Notes: generated by a model not told the origin, from the sequence alone. A DNA stretch of 64,000 bases from Pseudomonas fluorescens (GCF_902497855.1 NZ_CABVHU010000007.1:248001-312000); one strand, 5' to 3'; numbered from the stretch's first letter, positions 8,173 through 17,198 are shown. Program-made: numbers and translations.

Positions 8173-9110
8173 TCGTGACCTGCCTCGCCGTAGACCGCTT
8201 TCAGGATGTCGTTGGCGCCCTGGTTCAGCAGGTCTTCGGCTACTTGCACGCCCAAGGCTTCGGCATCACCGCGTGGCGCACGGGCTTGCGCACTGAGCAG
8301 CAGGCCGCCGCTCGGATCGCCCACCAGGCCACGCAACCAGAGCTGCTCGCCTTCAAGTATGGCGTAACAGGCGATCGGCACCTGGCAGCCGCCATTGAGG
8401 TGCTTGTTGAGGGCACGTTCGGCGGTGACGCGGGTGGCAGTGTCCTGGTGGTGCAGCGGCGCCAGCAAGGCGTGGATGTCGCTGTCGGCGCTGCGGCATT
8501 CGATCCCCACTGCGCCCTGGCCACCGGCCGGCAGACTGTCGTCGACGCTGATGGCCGAGGTGATGCGATCTTCAAAGCCGAGCCGAATCAGGCCGGCGGC
8601 GGCCAGGATGATGGCGTCGTATTCGCCGGCATCGAGCTTGGCCAGCCGGGTGTTGACGTTGCCGCGCAGGAAGCGGATTTCCAGGTCCGGGCGACGGGTC
8701 AGCAACTGGGCCTGGCGGCGCAGGCTGGAGGTGCCGACAATGCTGCCTTGGGGCAACTCATCCAGGCTCGCGTAAGTATTGGAGACGAATGCATCGCGCG
8801 GGTCTTCGCGTTCGCAGATGCAGAACAGACCGAGGCCTTTGGGGAAGTCCATCGGCACGTCCTTCATGGAGTGCACGGCGATGTCGGCTTCGTTTTCCAG
8901 CAGCGCGGTTTCCAGTTCCTTGACGAACAGGCCCTTGCCGCCGATTTTCGATAAGGGCGAGTCAAGCAGTTTATCGCCACGACTGACCATGGGAACCAAG
9001 GTCACGAGCAGGCCGGGATGCGCCTCTTCCAGACGGGCCTTGACGTATTCGGCCTGCCACAGGGCAAGCGCGCTTTTGCGGGTGGCGATGCGGATTTCGC
9101 GAGAGGACAT
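8169..9110 (-). CDS. hemC: Porphobilinogen deaminase (hydroxymethylbilane synthase)
   Basis: 313 residues with the full family signature: IRIATRKSALALWQAEYVK at the N-terminus, KDVPMDFP, GTSSLRRQAQL, RGNVNTRLAKLD, and the cofactor-binding cysteine in NGGCQVPIACYA, to which the dipyrromethane cofactor attaches. It polymerises four porphobilinogens into hydroxymethylbilane. First gene of the hemC-D-X-Y run; algR lies 141 bases upstream on the same strand, leaving room for an own promoter. The ribosome site before the ATG is weak. Confidence 0.96.
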   Translation of the reverse strand: MSSREIRIATRKSALALWQAEYVKARLEEAHPGLLVTLVPMVSRGDKLLDSPLSKIGGKGLFVKELETALLENEADIAVHSMKDVPMDFPKGLGLFCICEREDPRDAFVSNTYASLDELPQGSIVGTSSLRRQAQLLTRRPDLEIRFLRGNVNTRLAKLDAGEYDAIILAAAGLIRLGFEDRITSAISVDDSLPAGGQGAVGIECRSADSDIHALLAPLHHQDTATRVTAERALNKHLNGGCQVPIACYAILEGEQLWLRGLVGDPSGGLLLSAQARAPRGDAEALGVQVAEDLLNQGANDILKAVYGEAGHE

Positions 9111-9251
9111 GGGTCAATCAATCCGTACTGAATAGATACGGCGGATAATAACAGCTCAGCCAAATCCACTTTGACTTGTATCAGGTAATGCCTGCCCTCC
9201 CTGGCCCCGGATGTCCGGCAATCGGGTGTGAAGTTCGCCTGGGATGGCGAA

Positions 9252-9998
9252 TTAAAGCTGTTGCATCATTTTGCGAACGCCCGCCACATGGCGGCGGCTG
9301 ACGATCAGCGCGTCACCGTTCAAGCCTTTGAGGAACAGCTGAAAATGTCCCAGGGGCGTGCGTTGCAGGCGTTCGATACGCTCGCGGGCGACCAGCGCAT
9401 TGCGGTGGATGCGCACGAAACGGTCGCCGAATTCATCTTCGAGGGCCTTGAGTGGCTCATCCAGCAGCACCTCGCCGCCTTCATGGCGCAAGGTCACGTA
9501 TTTATGATCGGCAATAAAGTAGACCACCTGACCCAGCGGGATCAGTTCGATCCCTTTGCGGGTACGGGCGCTGATATGACTGCGGGGGCCGCTGCCACTC
9601 TCGGCAGCCGGGCGGGTCAGGGCGGCGAGCTGGACACGATTGGGTCGCTCGGCTTTCTTTAACGCTTCATGTAACTGTTCTGTACGCACAGGTTTCACCA
9701 GATAGCCTACGGCGCTTGCCTGTAAGGCTTCCACGGCAAATTCATCGGGCCCTGTGCAGAACACCACGGCTGGCGGGGTTTCGCGTTCGCACAATCGTGC
9801 AGCCACTTGCAGGCCATCGAGGCCCGGCATGCGGATATCGAGCAACACGATATCCGGTTTGTGGCTGTCGATCAGTGCCAACGCCTCTTCGCCGTTCGTG
9901 GCGCTGGGCTCCAGGACACTGTATCCCTCGAGTTCGCCGACCATTCGGCTCAGGCGCTCGCGGGCCAGGGGTTCGTCATCAACGATCAGGACATTCAT
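9252..9998 (-). CDS. algR: AlgR, LytTR-type response regulator
   Basis: 248 residues from the ATG at 9998 (MNVLIVDDEPLARERLSRMV), matching the length of P. aeruginosa AlgR; an in-frame start 11 codons upstream is rejected. The receiver domain has the acidic pair DD at 7-8, the phosphoacceptor Asp54 in VLLDIRMPG, and the conserved lysine in YLVKPVR. The C-terminal LytTR DNA-binding domain spans about 150-245 (IELIPLGQVVYFIADHKYVTLRH, FVRIHRNALV). AlgR controls alginate, type IV pili and virulence genes in P. aeruginosa. The partner kinase gene algZ/fimS, which precedes algR in P. aeruginosa, is absent here: argH is the next gene upstream. Confidence 0.93.
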   Translation of the reverse strand: MNVLIVDDEPLARERLSRMVGELEGYSVLEPSATNGEEALALIDSHKPDIVLLDIRMPGLDGLQVAARLCERETPPAVVFCTGPDEFAVEALQASAVGYLVKPVRTEQLHEALKKAERPNRVQLAALTRPAAESGSGPRSHISARTRKGIELIPLGQVVYFIADHKYVTLRHEGGEVLLDEPLKALEDEFGDRFVRIHRNALVARERIERLQRTPLGHFQLFLKGLNGDALIVSRRHVAGVRKMMQQL

Positions 9999-10457
9999 AT
10001 TGCGCTGGATTCCTGCGTGAGTCTCGCACAAGGATAGCGTAGACAGGTGAAGTGACGTCCGTCACCGCGATCCACGCTAAGACTAGCGCGAGGGCCAAAA
10101 AGTGCCGCCGGTCGGACGACTAAATTTTCATCTGGCGTGCGTTTGGCGGTCCGGGCCCGCACTGGCGAGGCATCGCCACGGGGTTTTCTGATACACAATA
10201 TGAACACCCCTCTTTTTATAGGCAGCTGCAGCGCCCGGAAGTGCGCTGATCCTACTGTCCAACTGTAGACGGTTGCCGGGACGATATTGCTCAATTGAAA
10301 AATATCGTTGCGCAATTTCCGCGTGGCCAGCTTTGAGTATGGGCTGACGCGTCAGGAAAGAAACCTGTCGACCAGTGTCAGCGACAGGATTGGCAACCCT
10401 GTTATTATCCGCGGCAGCTTTCAACGCCATCTTTCTTCAGCCGATACGAGCGAATTC
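9999..10457. other. algR-argH divergent intergenic region
   Basis: 459 bases between two divergent starts, with no credible gene. It must hold both promoters. Its outstanding element is the 28-bp palindrome at 10281-10308. No remnant of an algZ/fimS kinase gene can be recognised in any frame. Confidence 0.7.
10281..10308. promoter_or_regulatory. 28-bp near-perfect palindrome, candidate operator
   Basis: Arms ACGATATT at 10281-10288 and AATATCGT at 10301-10308 are exact inverted repeats, and the palindrome TCAATTGA (10291-10298) sits concentrically in the middle; only the two 2-base spacers break symmetry. It is AT-rich in a GC-rich genome and ends 149 bases before argH. The cognate regulator is unknown. 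Confidence 0.6.
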
Positions 10458-11852
10458 ATGAGCACTGACAAGACCAATCAGTCCTGGGGCGGCCGCTTCA
10501 GTGAACCCGTCGACGCCTTCGTCGCCCGCTTCACCGCCTCCGTCACCTTCGACCAGCGCCTGTATCGCCACGACATCATGGGTTCGATCGCCCACGCCAC
10601 CATGCTGGCGAAGGTCGGCGTGCTGACCGATGCCGAGCGCGACAGCATCACCGATGGCCTGAAGACCATCCAGGGTGAAATCGAGGCCGGCGAGTTCGAC
10701 TGGCGCATCGACCTCGAAGACGTGCACATGAACATCGAGGCGCGCCTGACCGACCGCATCGGCGTGACCGGTAAAAAGCTGCACACCGGTCGCAGCCGCA
10801 ACGACCAGGTCGCTACCGATATCCGCCTGTGGCTGCGCGACGAGATTGACCTGATCCTGAGCGAAATCACCCGCCTGCAACAAGGCTTGCTGGAACAGGC
10901 CGAGCGCGAAGCCGGCAGCATCATGCCCGGTTTCACTCACCTGCAAACCGCACAGCCGGTGACCTTCGGGCATCATATGCTGGCCTGGTTCGAAATGCTC
11001 AGCCGTGACTACGAGCGCCTGGTCGACTGCCGCAAGCGCACCAACCGCATGCCATTGGGCAGCGCCGCGCTGGCCGGCACGACCTACCCGATCGATCGCG
11101 AATATACCGCGCAACTGCTGGGCTTCGACGCGGTGGGTGGCAACTCGCTGGACAACGTGTCCGATCGTGACTTCGCTATCGAGTTCTGCTCGGCGGCGAG
11201 CATCGCGATGATGCACTTGTCGCGCTTCTCCGAAGAACTGGTGCTGTGGACCAGCGCCCAGTTCCAGTTCATCGATCTGCCGGACCGCTTCTGCACCGGC
11301 AGCTCGATCATGCCGCAAAAGAAAAACCCGGACGTGCCCGAGCTGGTGCGTGGCAAGACCGGCCGCGTGTTCGGCGCGCTGATGGGCCTGCTGACCCTGA
11401 TGAAAGGCCAGCCCCTGGCCTACAACAAGGACAACCAGGAAGACAAGGAACCGCTGTTCGACGCCGCCGACACCCTGCGCGATTCGCTGCGGGCCTTTGC
11501 CGACATGATCCCGGCGATCAAACCCAAGCACGCGATGATGCGCGAAGCGGCCCTGCGCGGCTTCTCCACCGCCACCGACCTGGCCGACTACCTGGTGCGT
11601 CGTGGCCTGCCGTTCCGTGACTGCCACGAGATTGTTGGCCATGCGGTGAAGTACGGCGTTGAAAGCGGCAAGGACCTGGCGGAAATGAGCCTGGAAGAGC
11701 TGCGCAAGTTCAGTGACCAGATCGATCAGGATGTGTTCGCGGTGCTGACCCTGGAAGGCTCGGTGAATGCCCGTGACCATATCGGCGGGACTGCGCCGGC
11801 GCAGGTCAAGCAGGCTGTGGTGCGCGGTCAGCAATTGCTCGCCAGCCGCTAA
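10458..11852 (+). CDS. argH: Argininosuccinate lyase
   Basis: 464 residues from ATG 10458 (MSTDKTNQSWGGRFSEPVDAFVARFTASV), the normal family length; a longer in-frame start at 10308 would add 50 residues of non-homologous sequence. The fumarase/aspartase-superfamily motifs are all present: HTGRSRNDQVATD, the TxxH region HLQTAQPVTFGHH, and the catalytic-serine loop GSSIMPQKKNPDVPEL. The enzyme splits argininosuccinate into arginine and fumarate, the last step of arginine synthesis; argB lies later in this window. An ACCGCTAA-type triplication follows the stop. Confidence 0.96.
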   Translation: MSTDKTNQSWGGRFSEPVDAFVARFTASVTFDQRLYRHDIMGSIAHATMLAKVGVLTDAERDSITDGLKTIQGEIEAGEFDWRIDLEDVHMNIEARLTDRIGVTGKKLHTGRSRNDQVATDIRLWLRDEIDLILSEITRLQQGLLEQAEREAGSIMPGFTHLQTAQPVTFGHHMLAWFEMLSRDYERLVDCRKRTNRMPLGSAALAGTTYPIDREYTAQLLGFDAVGGNSLDNVSDRDFAIEFCSAASIAMMHLSRFSEELVLWTSAQFQFIDLPDRFCTGSSIMPQKKNPDVPELVRGKTGRVFGALMGLLTLMKGQPLAYNKDNQEDKEPLFDAADTLRDSLRAFADMIPAIKPKHAMMREAALRGFSTATDLADYLVRRGLPFRDCHEIVGHAVKYGVESGKDLAEMSLEELRKFSDQIDQDVFAVLTLEGSVNARDHIGGTAPAQVKQAVVRGQQLLASR

Positions 11853-11870
11853 ACCGCTAAACCGCTAAAA

Positions 11871-11968
11871 GCTTCGCGAGCAAGCCCGCTCCCACATTGG
11901 ATCTCTATCGTGCACAAATTCTTTGTTCACCGAAGATCTCCTGTGGGAGCGGGCTTGCTCGCGAAAGC
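11871..11968. repeat. REP doublet, GCGGGCTTGCTCGCGA type
   Basis: TTCGCGAGCAAGCCCGCTCC and, about 60 bases on, its inverted partner TGGGAGCGGGCTTGCTCGCG. It lies between the convergent ends of argH and the GST gene. Confidence 0.9.
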
Positions 11969-11991
11969 ATTTTTGAAACCGCTACAAAACC

Positions 11992-12651
11992 CTACTTCCT
12001 GGCCGCAACCATCGCCATAAATGCCGGCATCGCCGCCTCCTTGTCCGCCGCGATCCGCTGCACGTTCGGGTTCTGTTCCAGCCGCTCCAGCAGCGCCCTG
12101 GCCGCCGGCATCTCAGCCAGCAGATCGATATCGAACAGCTTCTTCCCCACCGCACAGGCCAGCGGCACGCTGTACAGGAAATACAAATCCGCAATACTCA
12201 GGCTGTCACCTGCCACGTAAGGGGCGAATTTGCCGTGCCTGCCCAGCGAGGCAAAGCCCAGCAGCAATTCGGCTTTGGTCTTGTCCTTGATCGCGTCCGG
12301 CACGGTCATGCCGAAAAACGCGTCGGGATAACAGGCACGTCCCGGCAGCTCGATGTACAGCTCGATTTCCTTGGCCAGCGCCAGAATCTGCGCCCGCTCG
12401 AAAGGATCGTTCGGCAGCAGCGGCGTGCCGTCCTGGCTCTGCTCGATGTATTCCAGAATCACGCTGGTTTCATTGATAAAACCTTGCTCGTCGCGCAGCA
12501 CCGGAACCTTGCCGCGCGGGCTGATCGCCAGCGCTTCAGGGCTCTGGCCGGCATAGAACGGCACTTCTTCAAACGGCAGTCCCTTCTCCAGCAGCGCCAG
12601 CTTGACCATGTTGTAGTAGTTGCTGACACAAAATCCATAAAGCTTGAGCAT
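11992..12651 (-). CDS. Glutathione S-transferase family protein
   Basis: 219 residues: an N-terminal thioredoxin-like domain (MLKLYGFCVSNYYNMVKLALLEKGLPFEEVPF, with the cis-proline region RGKVPVLRDEQGFINETSVILEYIE) and an all-helical C-terminal domain (YVAGDSLSIADLYFLYSVPLA). The fold is that of cytosolic GSTs; substrate unknown. The start at 12651 is chosen because GGAGG lies 7 bases upstream and the thioredoxin fold begins there; the frame stays open for 46 codons further up without homology. Confidence 0.9.
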   Translation of the reverse strand: MLKLYGFCVSNYYNMVKLALLEKGLPFEEVPFYAGQSPEALAISPRGKVPVLRDEQGFINETSVILEYIEQSQDGTPLLPNDPFERAQILALAKEIELYIELPGRACYPDAFFGMTVPDAIKDKTKAELLLGFASLGRHGKFAPYVAGDSLSIADLYFLYSVPLACAVGKKLFDIDLLAEMPAARALLERLEQNPNVQRIAADKEAAMPAFMAMVAARK

Positions 12652-12776
12652 CACATAGCCTCCAGGCCGTGCAGGGGGTTGGCAGCGCCAGTTATAGAAC
12701 GCCTGGGTGCTTCTCGCCAGCAGCATCACGGCGCTGAATGCAGGTAAACTGGCCGCCTTTCCTTGAGGAGCCTGCC

Positions 12777-13061
12777 ATGAGCGAGCCAAACGATATAGAC
12801 ATCGACGACGAAGAGTTCGCCGAGAACACCCTGATCGAAGCCATCGAAAACCAGATCGAAAGCGACAATCCGCCAGCGGCCAAGGCCACCTTCAACAAGC
12901 TGACCCTGGTGGGTTACGAGCGTGAGGAAATCCTCAACCTGATGGCCCATGTCCTGGCTGTTGAAATCGACGCGATCCTCGAAGAAGACCGCGCGTTCAA
13001 CACCGAATGGTACGAAACGGCGCTGCGCGCTCTTCCAGAGCTGCCACCGGAAAAGAAATAA
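12777..13061 (+). CDS. Small acidic conserved hypothetical protein
   Basis: 94 residues, strongly acidic at the N-terminus (MSEPNDIDIDDEEFAENTLIEAIENQIESDNPP) and predicted helical throughout, with no cysteine, signal peptide or membrane segment. The start at 12777 has GAGGAG upstream at proper spacing. I do not recognise a named family; the look (helical, acidic, ending ALPELPPEKK) is of a small cytoplasmic adaptor. It is divergent from the GST gene by 125 bases and followed by a REP doublet. Codon use is like the neighbours, so it is probably native. Confidence 0.75.
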   Translation: MSEPNDIDIDDEEFAENTLIEAIENQIESDNPPAAKATFNKLTLVGYEREEILNLMAHVLAVEIDAILEEDRAFNTEWYETALRALPELPPEKK

Positions 13062-13076
13062 CCCCGCCCCCCCGAC

Positions 13077-13167
13077 CGTAGGAGCGAGGCTTGCCCGCGA
13101 ATAACGATAACGCCGTTCCTCAGGCATACCGCGGCGAAGCCTTCGCGGGCAAGCCTCGCTCCTACGG
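13077..13167. repeat. REP doublet, GAGGCTTGCCCGCGA type
   Basis: CGTAGGAGCGAGGCTTGCCC followed about 65 bases later by its near-exact inverse ending CTCGCTCCTACG. It fills the gap before the TIGR02647 gene. Confidence 0.9.
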
Positions 13168-13294
13168 AAACCACCCTGCAATCGAGGAATGCAAGCCGAG
13201 GCAAAAAAACCCTGTCGCGAGCACTGGACATGCCGCACAAGTGGGCTCACCTTAGGGGCGCTGTCGTCCAATTCCTAGAAAGTCTGGAGTCCTT

Positions 13295-13540
13295 ATGTCG
13301 CTTACCCCTGAGTTGGTTGCCGAACTGGAAATCCTCGCCCTCTTCAACCTGGACAGTTCCCAGGAAGGCCTGAAAATTCATCAGACCGCTGCCCCGAAAG
13401 CCATTGCCGCTACCCAAAGACTGTTCGACAAAGAATTGATCACCCAGCCCGATGGCGGTTATCTGACCAGCCTGGGACGTGACGCCGCGCAAAACATACA
13501 AACCGTTCTGACTATTCTGAGCGTCCGGGAAACAGCCTGA
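13295..13540 (+). CDS. TIGR02647 family protein
   Basis: 81 residues, MSLTPELVAELEILALFNLDSSQEGLKIH to the end, matching what I recall of TIGR02647, a small family from Pseudomonas and relatives of unknown function. The KELITQPDGGYLTSLGRDAA segment resembles the wing of a winged-helix domain, so a DNA-binding role is possible but unproven. The ATG has GGAGT upstream. It precedes cyaA as in P. aeruginosa. Confidence 0.85.
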   Translation: MSLTPELVAELEILALFNLDSSQEGLKIHQTAAPKAIAATQRLFDKELITQPDGGYLTSLGRDAAQNIQTVLTILSVRETA

Positions 13541-13552
13541 GTGACCGCGTCG

Positions 13553-13584
13553 CCCACGGAAACCCGTGCTACGGGTTCCGCGGG
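13553..13584 (+). terminator. Stem-loop after TIGR02647 gene
   Basis: Arms CCCACGGAAACCCGT and ACGGGTTCCGCGGG pair around a GCT loop with two mismatches or bulges. It begins 13 bases after the stop. There is no clear T tract, so it may be a Rho-dependent or processing hairpin rather than an intrinsic terminator. Confidence 0.5.
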
Positions 13585-13757
13585 CACACTTTCGTTACCT
13601 GCACCGCTCCTTGTGCAGCTACCTGCCGTGCCCAACGATAAAAATCTGACGTCAGAAAAACCATAAACCAGCTTAAAAGTCCCGCGGCCGAGGCGCTAAA
13701 CTGCCCCTCATCCCGAGGCCTTCCACGTCCGGCCCCATCAAGCCGGTTTGAGCTGAC

Positions 13758-16604
13758 ATGACCCACCCCCATGAAATCCGCCCCGACCTGGAAGAAGGCA
13801 TCGACCGCAAGGTGCTGAGCCAACTGCGCGCACGGTTCCTGAAGCACAATGAGGGCCGCATGGCGCGCGCCATGGCAGGACTTTCAACCCGCCAGCAAAA
13901 CGTACTCACCCTGCTGCCGCTGTTTTTTCACGTCAATCATCCGCTGCTGCCGGGTTATGTTTCGGGCAGCACGCCGGCCGGATTGTCGAACTACGAACCG
14001 GACGCCAACGTCCTCGCCGAAGCCCAGCGCCTGACCCGCTCGTTTTCCTATAAACCGCGCCACGGCAGCAATCCGCCCCGACCGATTCACGGCCTGTTCC
14101 TGATGGGCAGCCTCGGCACCCTGGCCCAGGCCGATCAGAGCGACATGGACGTATGGGTCTGTCATGCACCGGATTTGAGCGAAAGCGAACTGATCGAACT
14201 GCGTAAAAAGTGCCAGCTGCTCGAAACCTGGGCCACCAGCCAAGGTGCCGAGGCGCATTTTTTCCTGATCGATCCGGCCCGCTTCGTGCTCGGCGAGCGC
14301 GACCATCAACTGAGCTCGGAAGACTGCGGCAGCACCCAGCACTATCTGCTGCTGGACGAGTTCTACCGCACCGCAATCTGGTTGGCCGGACGCACGCCCA
14401 TCTGGTGGCTGGTACCGGTTTACGAAGAGGTCGCCTACGAACGCTACACCCACGCGTTGCTTTCCAAACGCTTCATCCGGGCCGACGAAACCCTGGATCT
14501 CGGGTCTCTGGCGCACATTCCGCCCGGCGAATTCGTCGGCGCCGGGCTGTGGCAGTTATTCAAGGGCATCGAATCGCCGTACAAGTCGGTACTCAAGCTG
14601 CTGCTGACCGAGGTCTATGCCAGCGAACACCCCCAGGTCCACTGCCTCAGCCTGCGCTTCAAACACGCCGTATTCGCCAACCAGCTCGACCTCGATGAGC
14701 TGGATCCCTACGTCATGGTTTACCGACGCCTCGAGGAATACCTCAGCGCCCGTGACGAGCCGGAACGGCTGGAGCTGGTGCGTCGCGCGCTGTATTTGAA
14801 GGTCAATCGCAAGCTCACCGGCAGCAGCAGTCGCAGCGAAAACTGGCAACGTTCGCTGCTTGAGCGCCTGGCCCACGAATGGCATTGGGATCAGCGTCAG
14901 TTGGCCCTGCTCGATAGCCGCAGCCAGTGGAAAGTCCGCCAGGTCGGCGCCGAGCGCCGGGCCTTGGTCAATGAGCTCAAGTACAGCTACCGCTTCCTGA
15001 CCCGGTTCGCCCGCCATGAACACACCGTCAGCCTGATCAACAAACGCGAGCTCAACGTGCTGGGTCGACGGCTGTATGCGGCCTTCGAGCGCAAGGCGAA
15101 CAAGGTCGAGTTCATCAACCCGGGCATCGCCCCGGACCTGGCCGAAGACACCCTGTCCCTGGTGCAGGCGCCGAACAGGAAAGAGCCCGGGCAAACTCAA
15201 TGGGGTTTGTATAACGGCAGCCTGAGCGCCCATGAGTGGGAGCATTTCGCGCCGATCAAGCGCAGCCGCCAATTGCTGGAGCTGCTGACCTGGTGCCACC
15301 GCAATGGCGTCATCGACGGCAGCACCCGCCTGGCCTTGCATCCCGGCAGCAGCGACCTGAGCGAATTCGAACTGTTCAACCTGCTCGGCAGCCTGCAACA
15401 GAGCATCGCCCTGCCCCTGGCGACCGTCGCCGAAGAAGCGCTATTGCGCGCGAGTGTGCCCAGCGAAGTGCTGATCCTGGTAAACGTCGGCTTCGATCCG
15501 CTCAAGCACCACCGCGACCTGAATATCCTGATGACTACCCAGCGCACCGATTCCCTGAGTTATGCCGGGGTTAGGGAAAATCTGGTGCTGACCCTGGACC
15601 AGGTCACGCTCAACAGCTGGAACGAAGTGTTGGTCAGCCGTTTTGATGGCCCCCATGCCTTGCTCGCCTGCGTACGCGATTACCTCAACAACCTGCCGAA
15701 GGGGCGGCAGCAGCCCAGGTTGCGGGTTCATTGCTTCTGCCACAACCGCGCACAATTCATCGCCCGGCGGGTCGAAGAAATTCTCGACACCGCACAGAAC
15801 CTGCTGCTGAGCGAACTCAACCATCGCTACCTGATTCAGGTCCAGCAGCATTTCCACGTGCTGGAACTGGTGCCCGGCCATGTCAACCATGTCGCCCTTG
15901 CCTCACTGCCGGCGCTGGTCGAATACCTGGGCGCAGACCTCGCCCGCTACAGCCCGTTGCACCTGGACCCGATGGCGCTTGAAGACCAGGATCTGGCGCT
16001 GGTATTGCCGATGGGGCAGCCCGAATGCGTTCAGGTGTTCTATCGGATCCGCGAGTTCCACGCCGATCTGTATGTACTGGATGAATTCAACGCCCTGTGG
16101 CACCAACGCTTGCCCTACCACGATGAGCAAAGCCTGCTGGTGCCGCTGCAGCGATTCCTGCAATCGATCCAATACCGGCGCGACGCCTTGCTGCCGATTG
16201 AGGCTGCCCAGCCCCTGAGCCTGGACACCTTGTATTTCCAGCTGTTGCCATCGGGTCCCGTTCGGGCCCGTCGGGTAGAAGCCCGGCCGGCGCCGCAAAC
16301 CCCGGCCAACGAACCCTTTTACGACGTGCAGGCGATCGTCGGCAAAGCCGCGCCGGGGCAGGCGCAGGTCACGTTGTATTGCAATCAGCGGGAGTTTTCA
16401 GAGCTGGAACATGGCGACCGGCTGTTCAGCGTGGTCGCCAGGGAAATCGTCGGGCAGCGCCGCGAGACCGAGCGCTATCGTTGCTACATCACCGACCTGG
16501 ACTTGTCCGGTCTGCTCGGTGATGGTCAGCGTTCAAGCAATCTGTATTTGCGCTACAAGGCCGATCTGGAGCGCGCATTGAACGAAGCGCTCGAGCAGAT
16601 CTGA
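13758..16604 (+). CDS. cyaA: Class I adenylate cyclase
   Basis: 948 residues. The N-terminal catalytic half shows the nucleotidyltransferase-like core of class I cyclases (RPIHGLFLMGSLGTLAQADQSDMDVWVCH, with the GS...D-x-D pattern around residues 118-134), and the C-terminal half is the regulatory domain (SLINKRELNVLGRRLYAAFERKANKVEFINPGIAPDLAE). It makes cAMP from ATP; in Pseudomonas cAMP feeds Vfr-type regulation. The ATG at 13758 begins MTHPHEIRPDLEEGIDRKVLSQLRARF, a normal start. The gene converges on rnk with only 8 bases between stops. Confidence 0.96.
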   Translation: MTHPHEIRPDLEEGIDRKVLSQLRARFLKHNEGRMARAMAGLSTRQQNVLTLLPLFFHVNHPLLPGYVSGSTPAGLSNYEPDANVLAEAQRLTRSFSYKPRHGSNPPRPIHGLFLMGSLGTLAQADQSDMDVWVCHAPDLSESELIELRKKCQLLETWATSQGAEAHFFLIDPARFVLGERDHQLSSEDCGSTQHYLLLDEFYRTAIWLAGRTPIWWLVPVYEEVAYERYTHALLSKRFIRADETLDLGSLAHIPPGEFVGAGLWQLFKGIESPYKSVLKLLLTEVYASEHPQVHCLSLRFKHAVFANQLDLDELDPYVMVYRRLEEYLSARDEPERLELVRRALYLKVNRKLTGSSSRSENWQRSLLERLAHEWHWDQRQLALLDSRSQWKVRQVGAERRALVNELKYSYRFLTRFARHEHTVSLINKRELNVLGRRLYAAFERKANKVEFINPGIAPDLAEDTLSLVQAPNRKEPGQTQWGLYNGSLSAHEWEHFAPIKRSRQLLELLTWCHRNGVIDGSTRLALHPGSSDLSEFELFNLLGSLQQSIALPLATVAEEALLRASVPSEVLILVNVGFDPLKHHRDLNILMTTQRTDSLSYAGVRENLVLTLDQVTLNSWNEVLVSRFDGPHALLACVRDYLNNLPKGRQQPRLRVHCFCHNRAQFIARRVEEILDTAQNLLLSELNHRYLIQVQQHFHVLELVPGHVNHVALASLPALVEYLGADLARYSPLHLDPMALEDQDLALVLPMGQPECVQVFYRIREFHADLYVLDEFNALWHQRLPYHDEQSLLVPLQRFLQSIQYRRDALLPIEAAQPLSLDTLYFQLLPSGPVRARRVEARPAPQTPANEPFYDVQAIVGKAAPGQAQVTLYCNQREFSELEHGDRLFSVVAREIVGQRRETERYRCYITDLDLSGLLGDGQRSSNLYLRYKADLERALNEALEQI

Positions 16605-16612
16605 GGGGCATG

Positions 16613-17023
16613 TCATTCCGGGAAGGAGCCGCCATTGGCAGGCTGTGACTCGACTTCCAGCAGGGTCAGCTTGAGGGTCTTGCCGCCCGGTGCCGGCCAA
16701 TCGATATGCTGGCCGACCTTGAGGCCGAGCAATGCGCTGCCTACCGGCGCCAGAATGGAAATCTTGCCTTCGTCGGCATTGGCATCCTTGGGGTAAACCA
16801 GCGTCAGGTGGTAATCCTTGCCGCTGCTCTCTTCGCGGCAATGCACACGGGAATTCATGGTCACGACATCGGCGGGCACTTCATCGTGACCGACCAGGGT
16901 ATCGGCGCGATCCAGTTCGGTTTGCAGCGCGATAACGCCCGGCAGCGTGTCATCCAGGCTGTCGATCAGGCGCTCCAGACGTTGTACGTCCAGACGGGTA
17001 AGGGTGATGGAAGGTGCGGTCAT
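16613..17023 (-). CDS. rnk: Rnk, nucleoside diphosphate kinase regulator (GreA-like)
   Basis: 136 residues from ATG 17023 (MTAPSITLTRLDVQRLERLID). It has the short coiled-coil N-terminus and the GreA/GreB C-terminal domain (SRVHCREESSGKDYHLTLVYPKDANADEGKISILAPVGSALLGLKVGQ) of Rnk, which binds RNA polymerase and restores Ndk-dependent NTP levels and alginate production in P. aeruginosa mutants. The frame is open far upstream but a terminator hairpin lies at 17061-17089, so the start must be downstream of it. Confidence 0.94.
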   Translation of the reverse strand: MTAPSITLTRLDVQRLERLIDSLDDTLPGVIALQTELDRADTLVGHDEVPADVVTMNSRVHCREESSGKDYHLTLVYPKDANADEGKISILAPVGSALLGLKVGQHIDWPAPGGKTLKLTLLEVESQPANGGSFPE

Positions 17024-17060
17024 GATCAGGGCAGACTCCTTTCTTCTGCACGAAAAAAGC

Positions 17061-17089
17061 AAAACCCCGCCAGAAAAAGGCGGGGTTTT
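17061..17089 (-). terminator. Intrinsic terminator between DUF1289 gene and rnk
   Basis: Perfect 11-base arms AAAACCCCGCC / GGCGGGGTTTT around AGAAAAA. On the minus strand it ends the cyaY-DUF1289 transcript about 110 bases after the stop and 38 bases before the rnk start. Confidence 0.9.
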
Positions 17090-17198
17090 CACGAGCCTCG
17101 ATGGGTTGAGGCGTACCCGGACACTATCACAGCTCAATAAATATACAAGTGAGGACCGGACAGCCTGCAATCGCCGCCGCCCCTGTAGGAGGGTCGGG

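Noticed and set aside
10437..11834. 465-codon minus-strand frame
   Set aside because: It is antisense to argH over its whole length, a product of high GC3.
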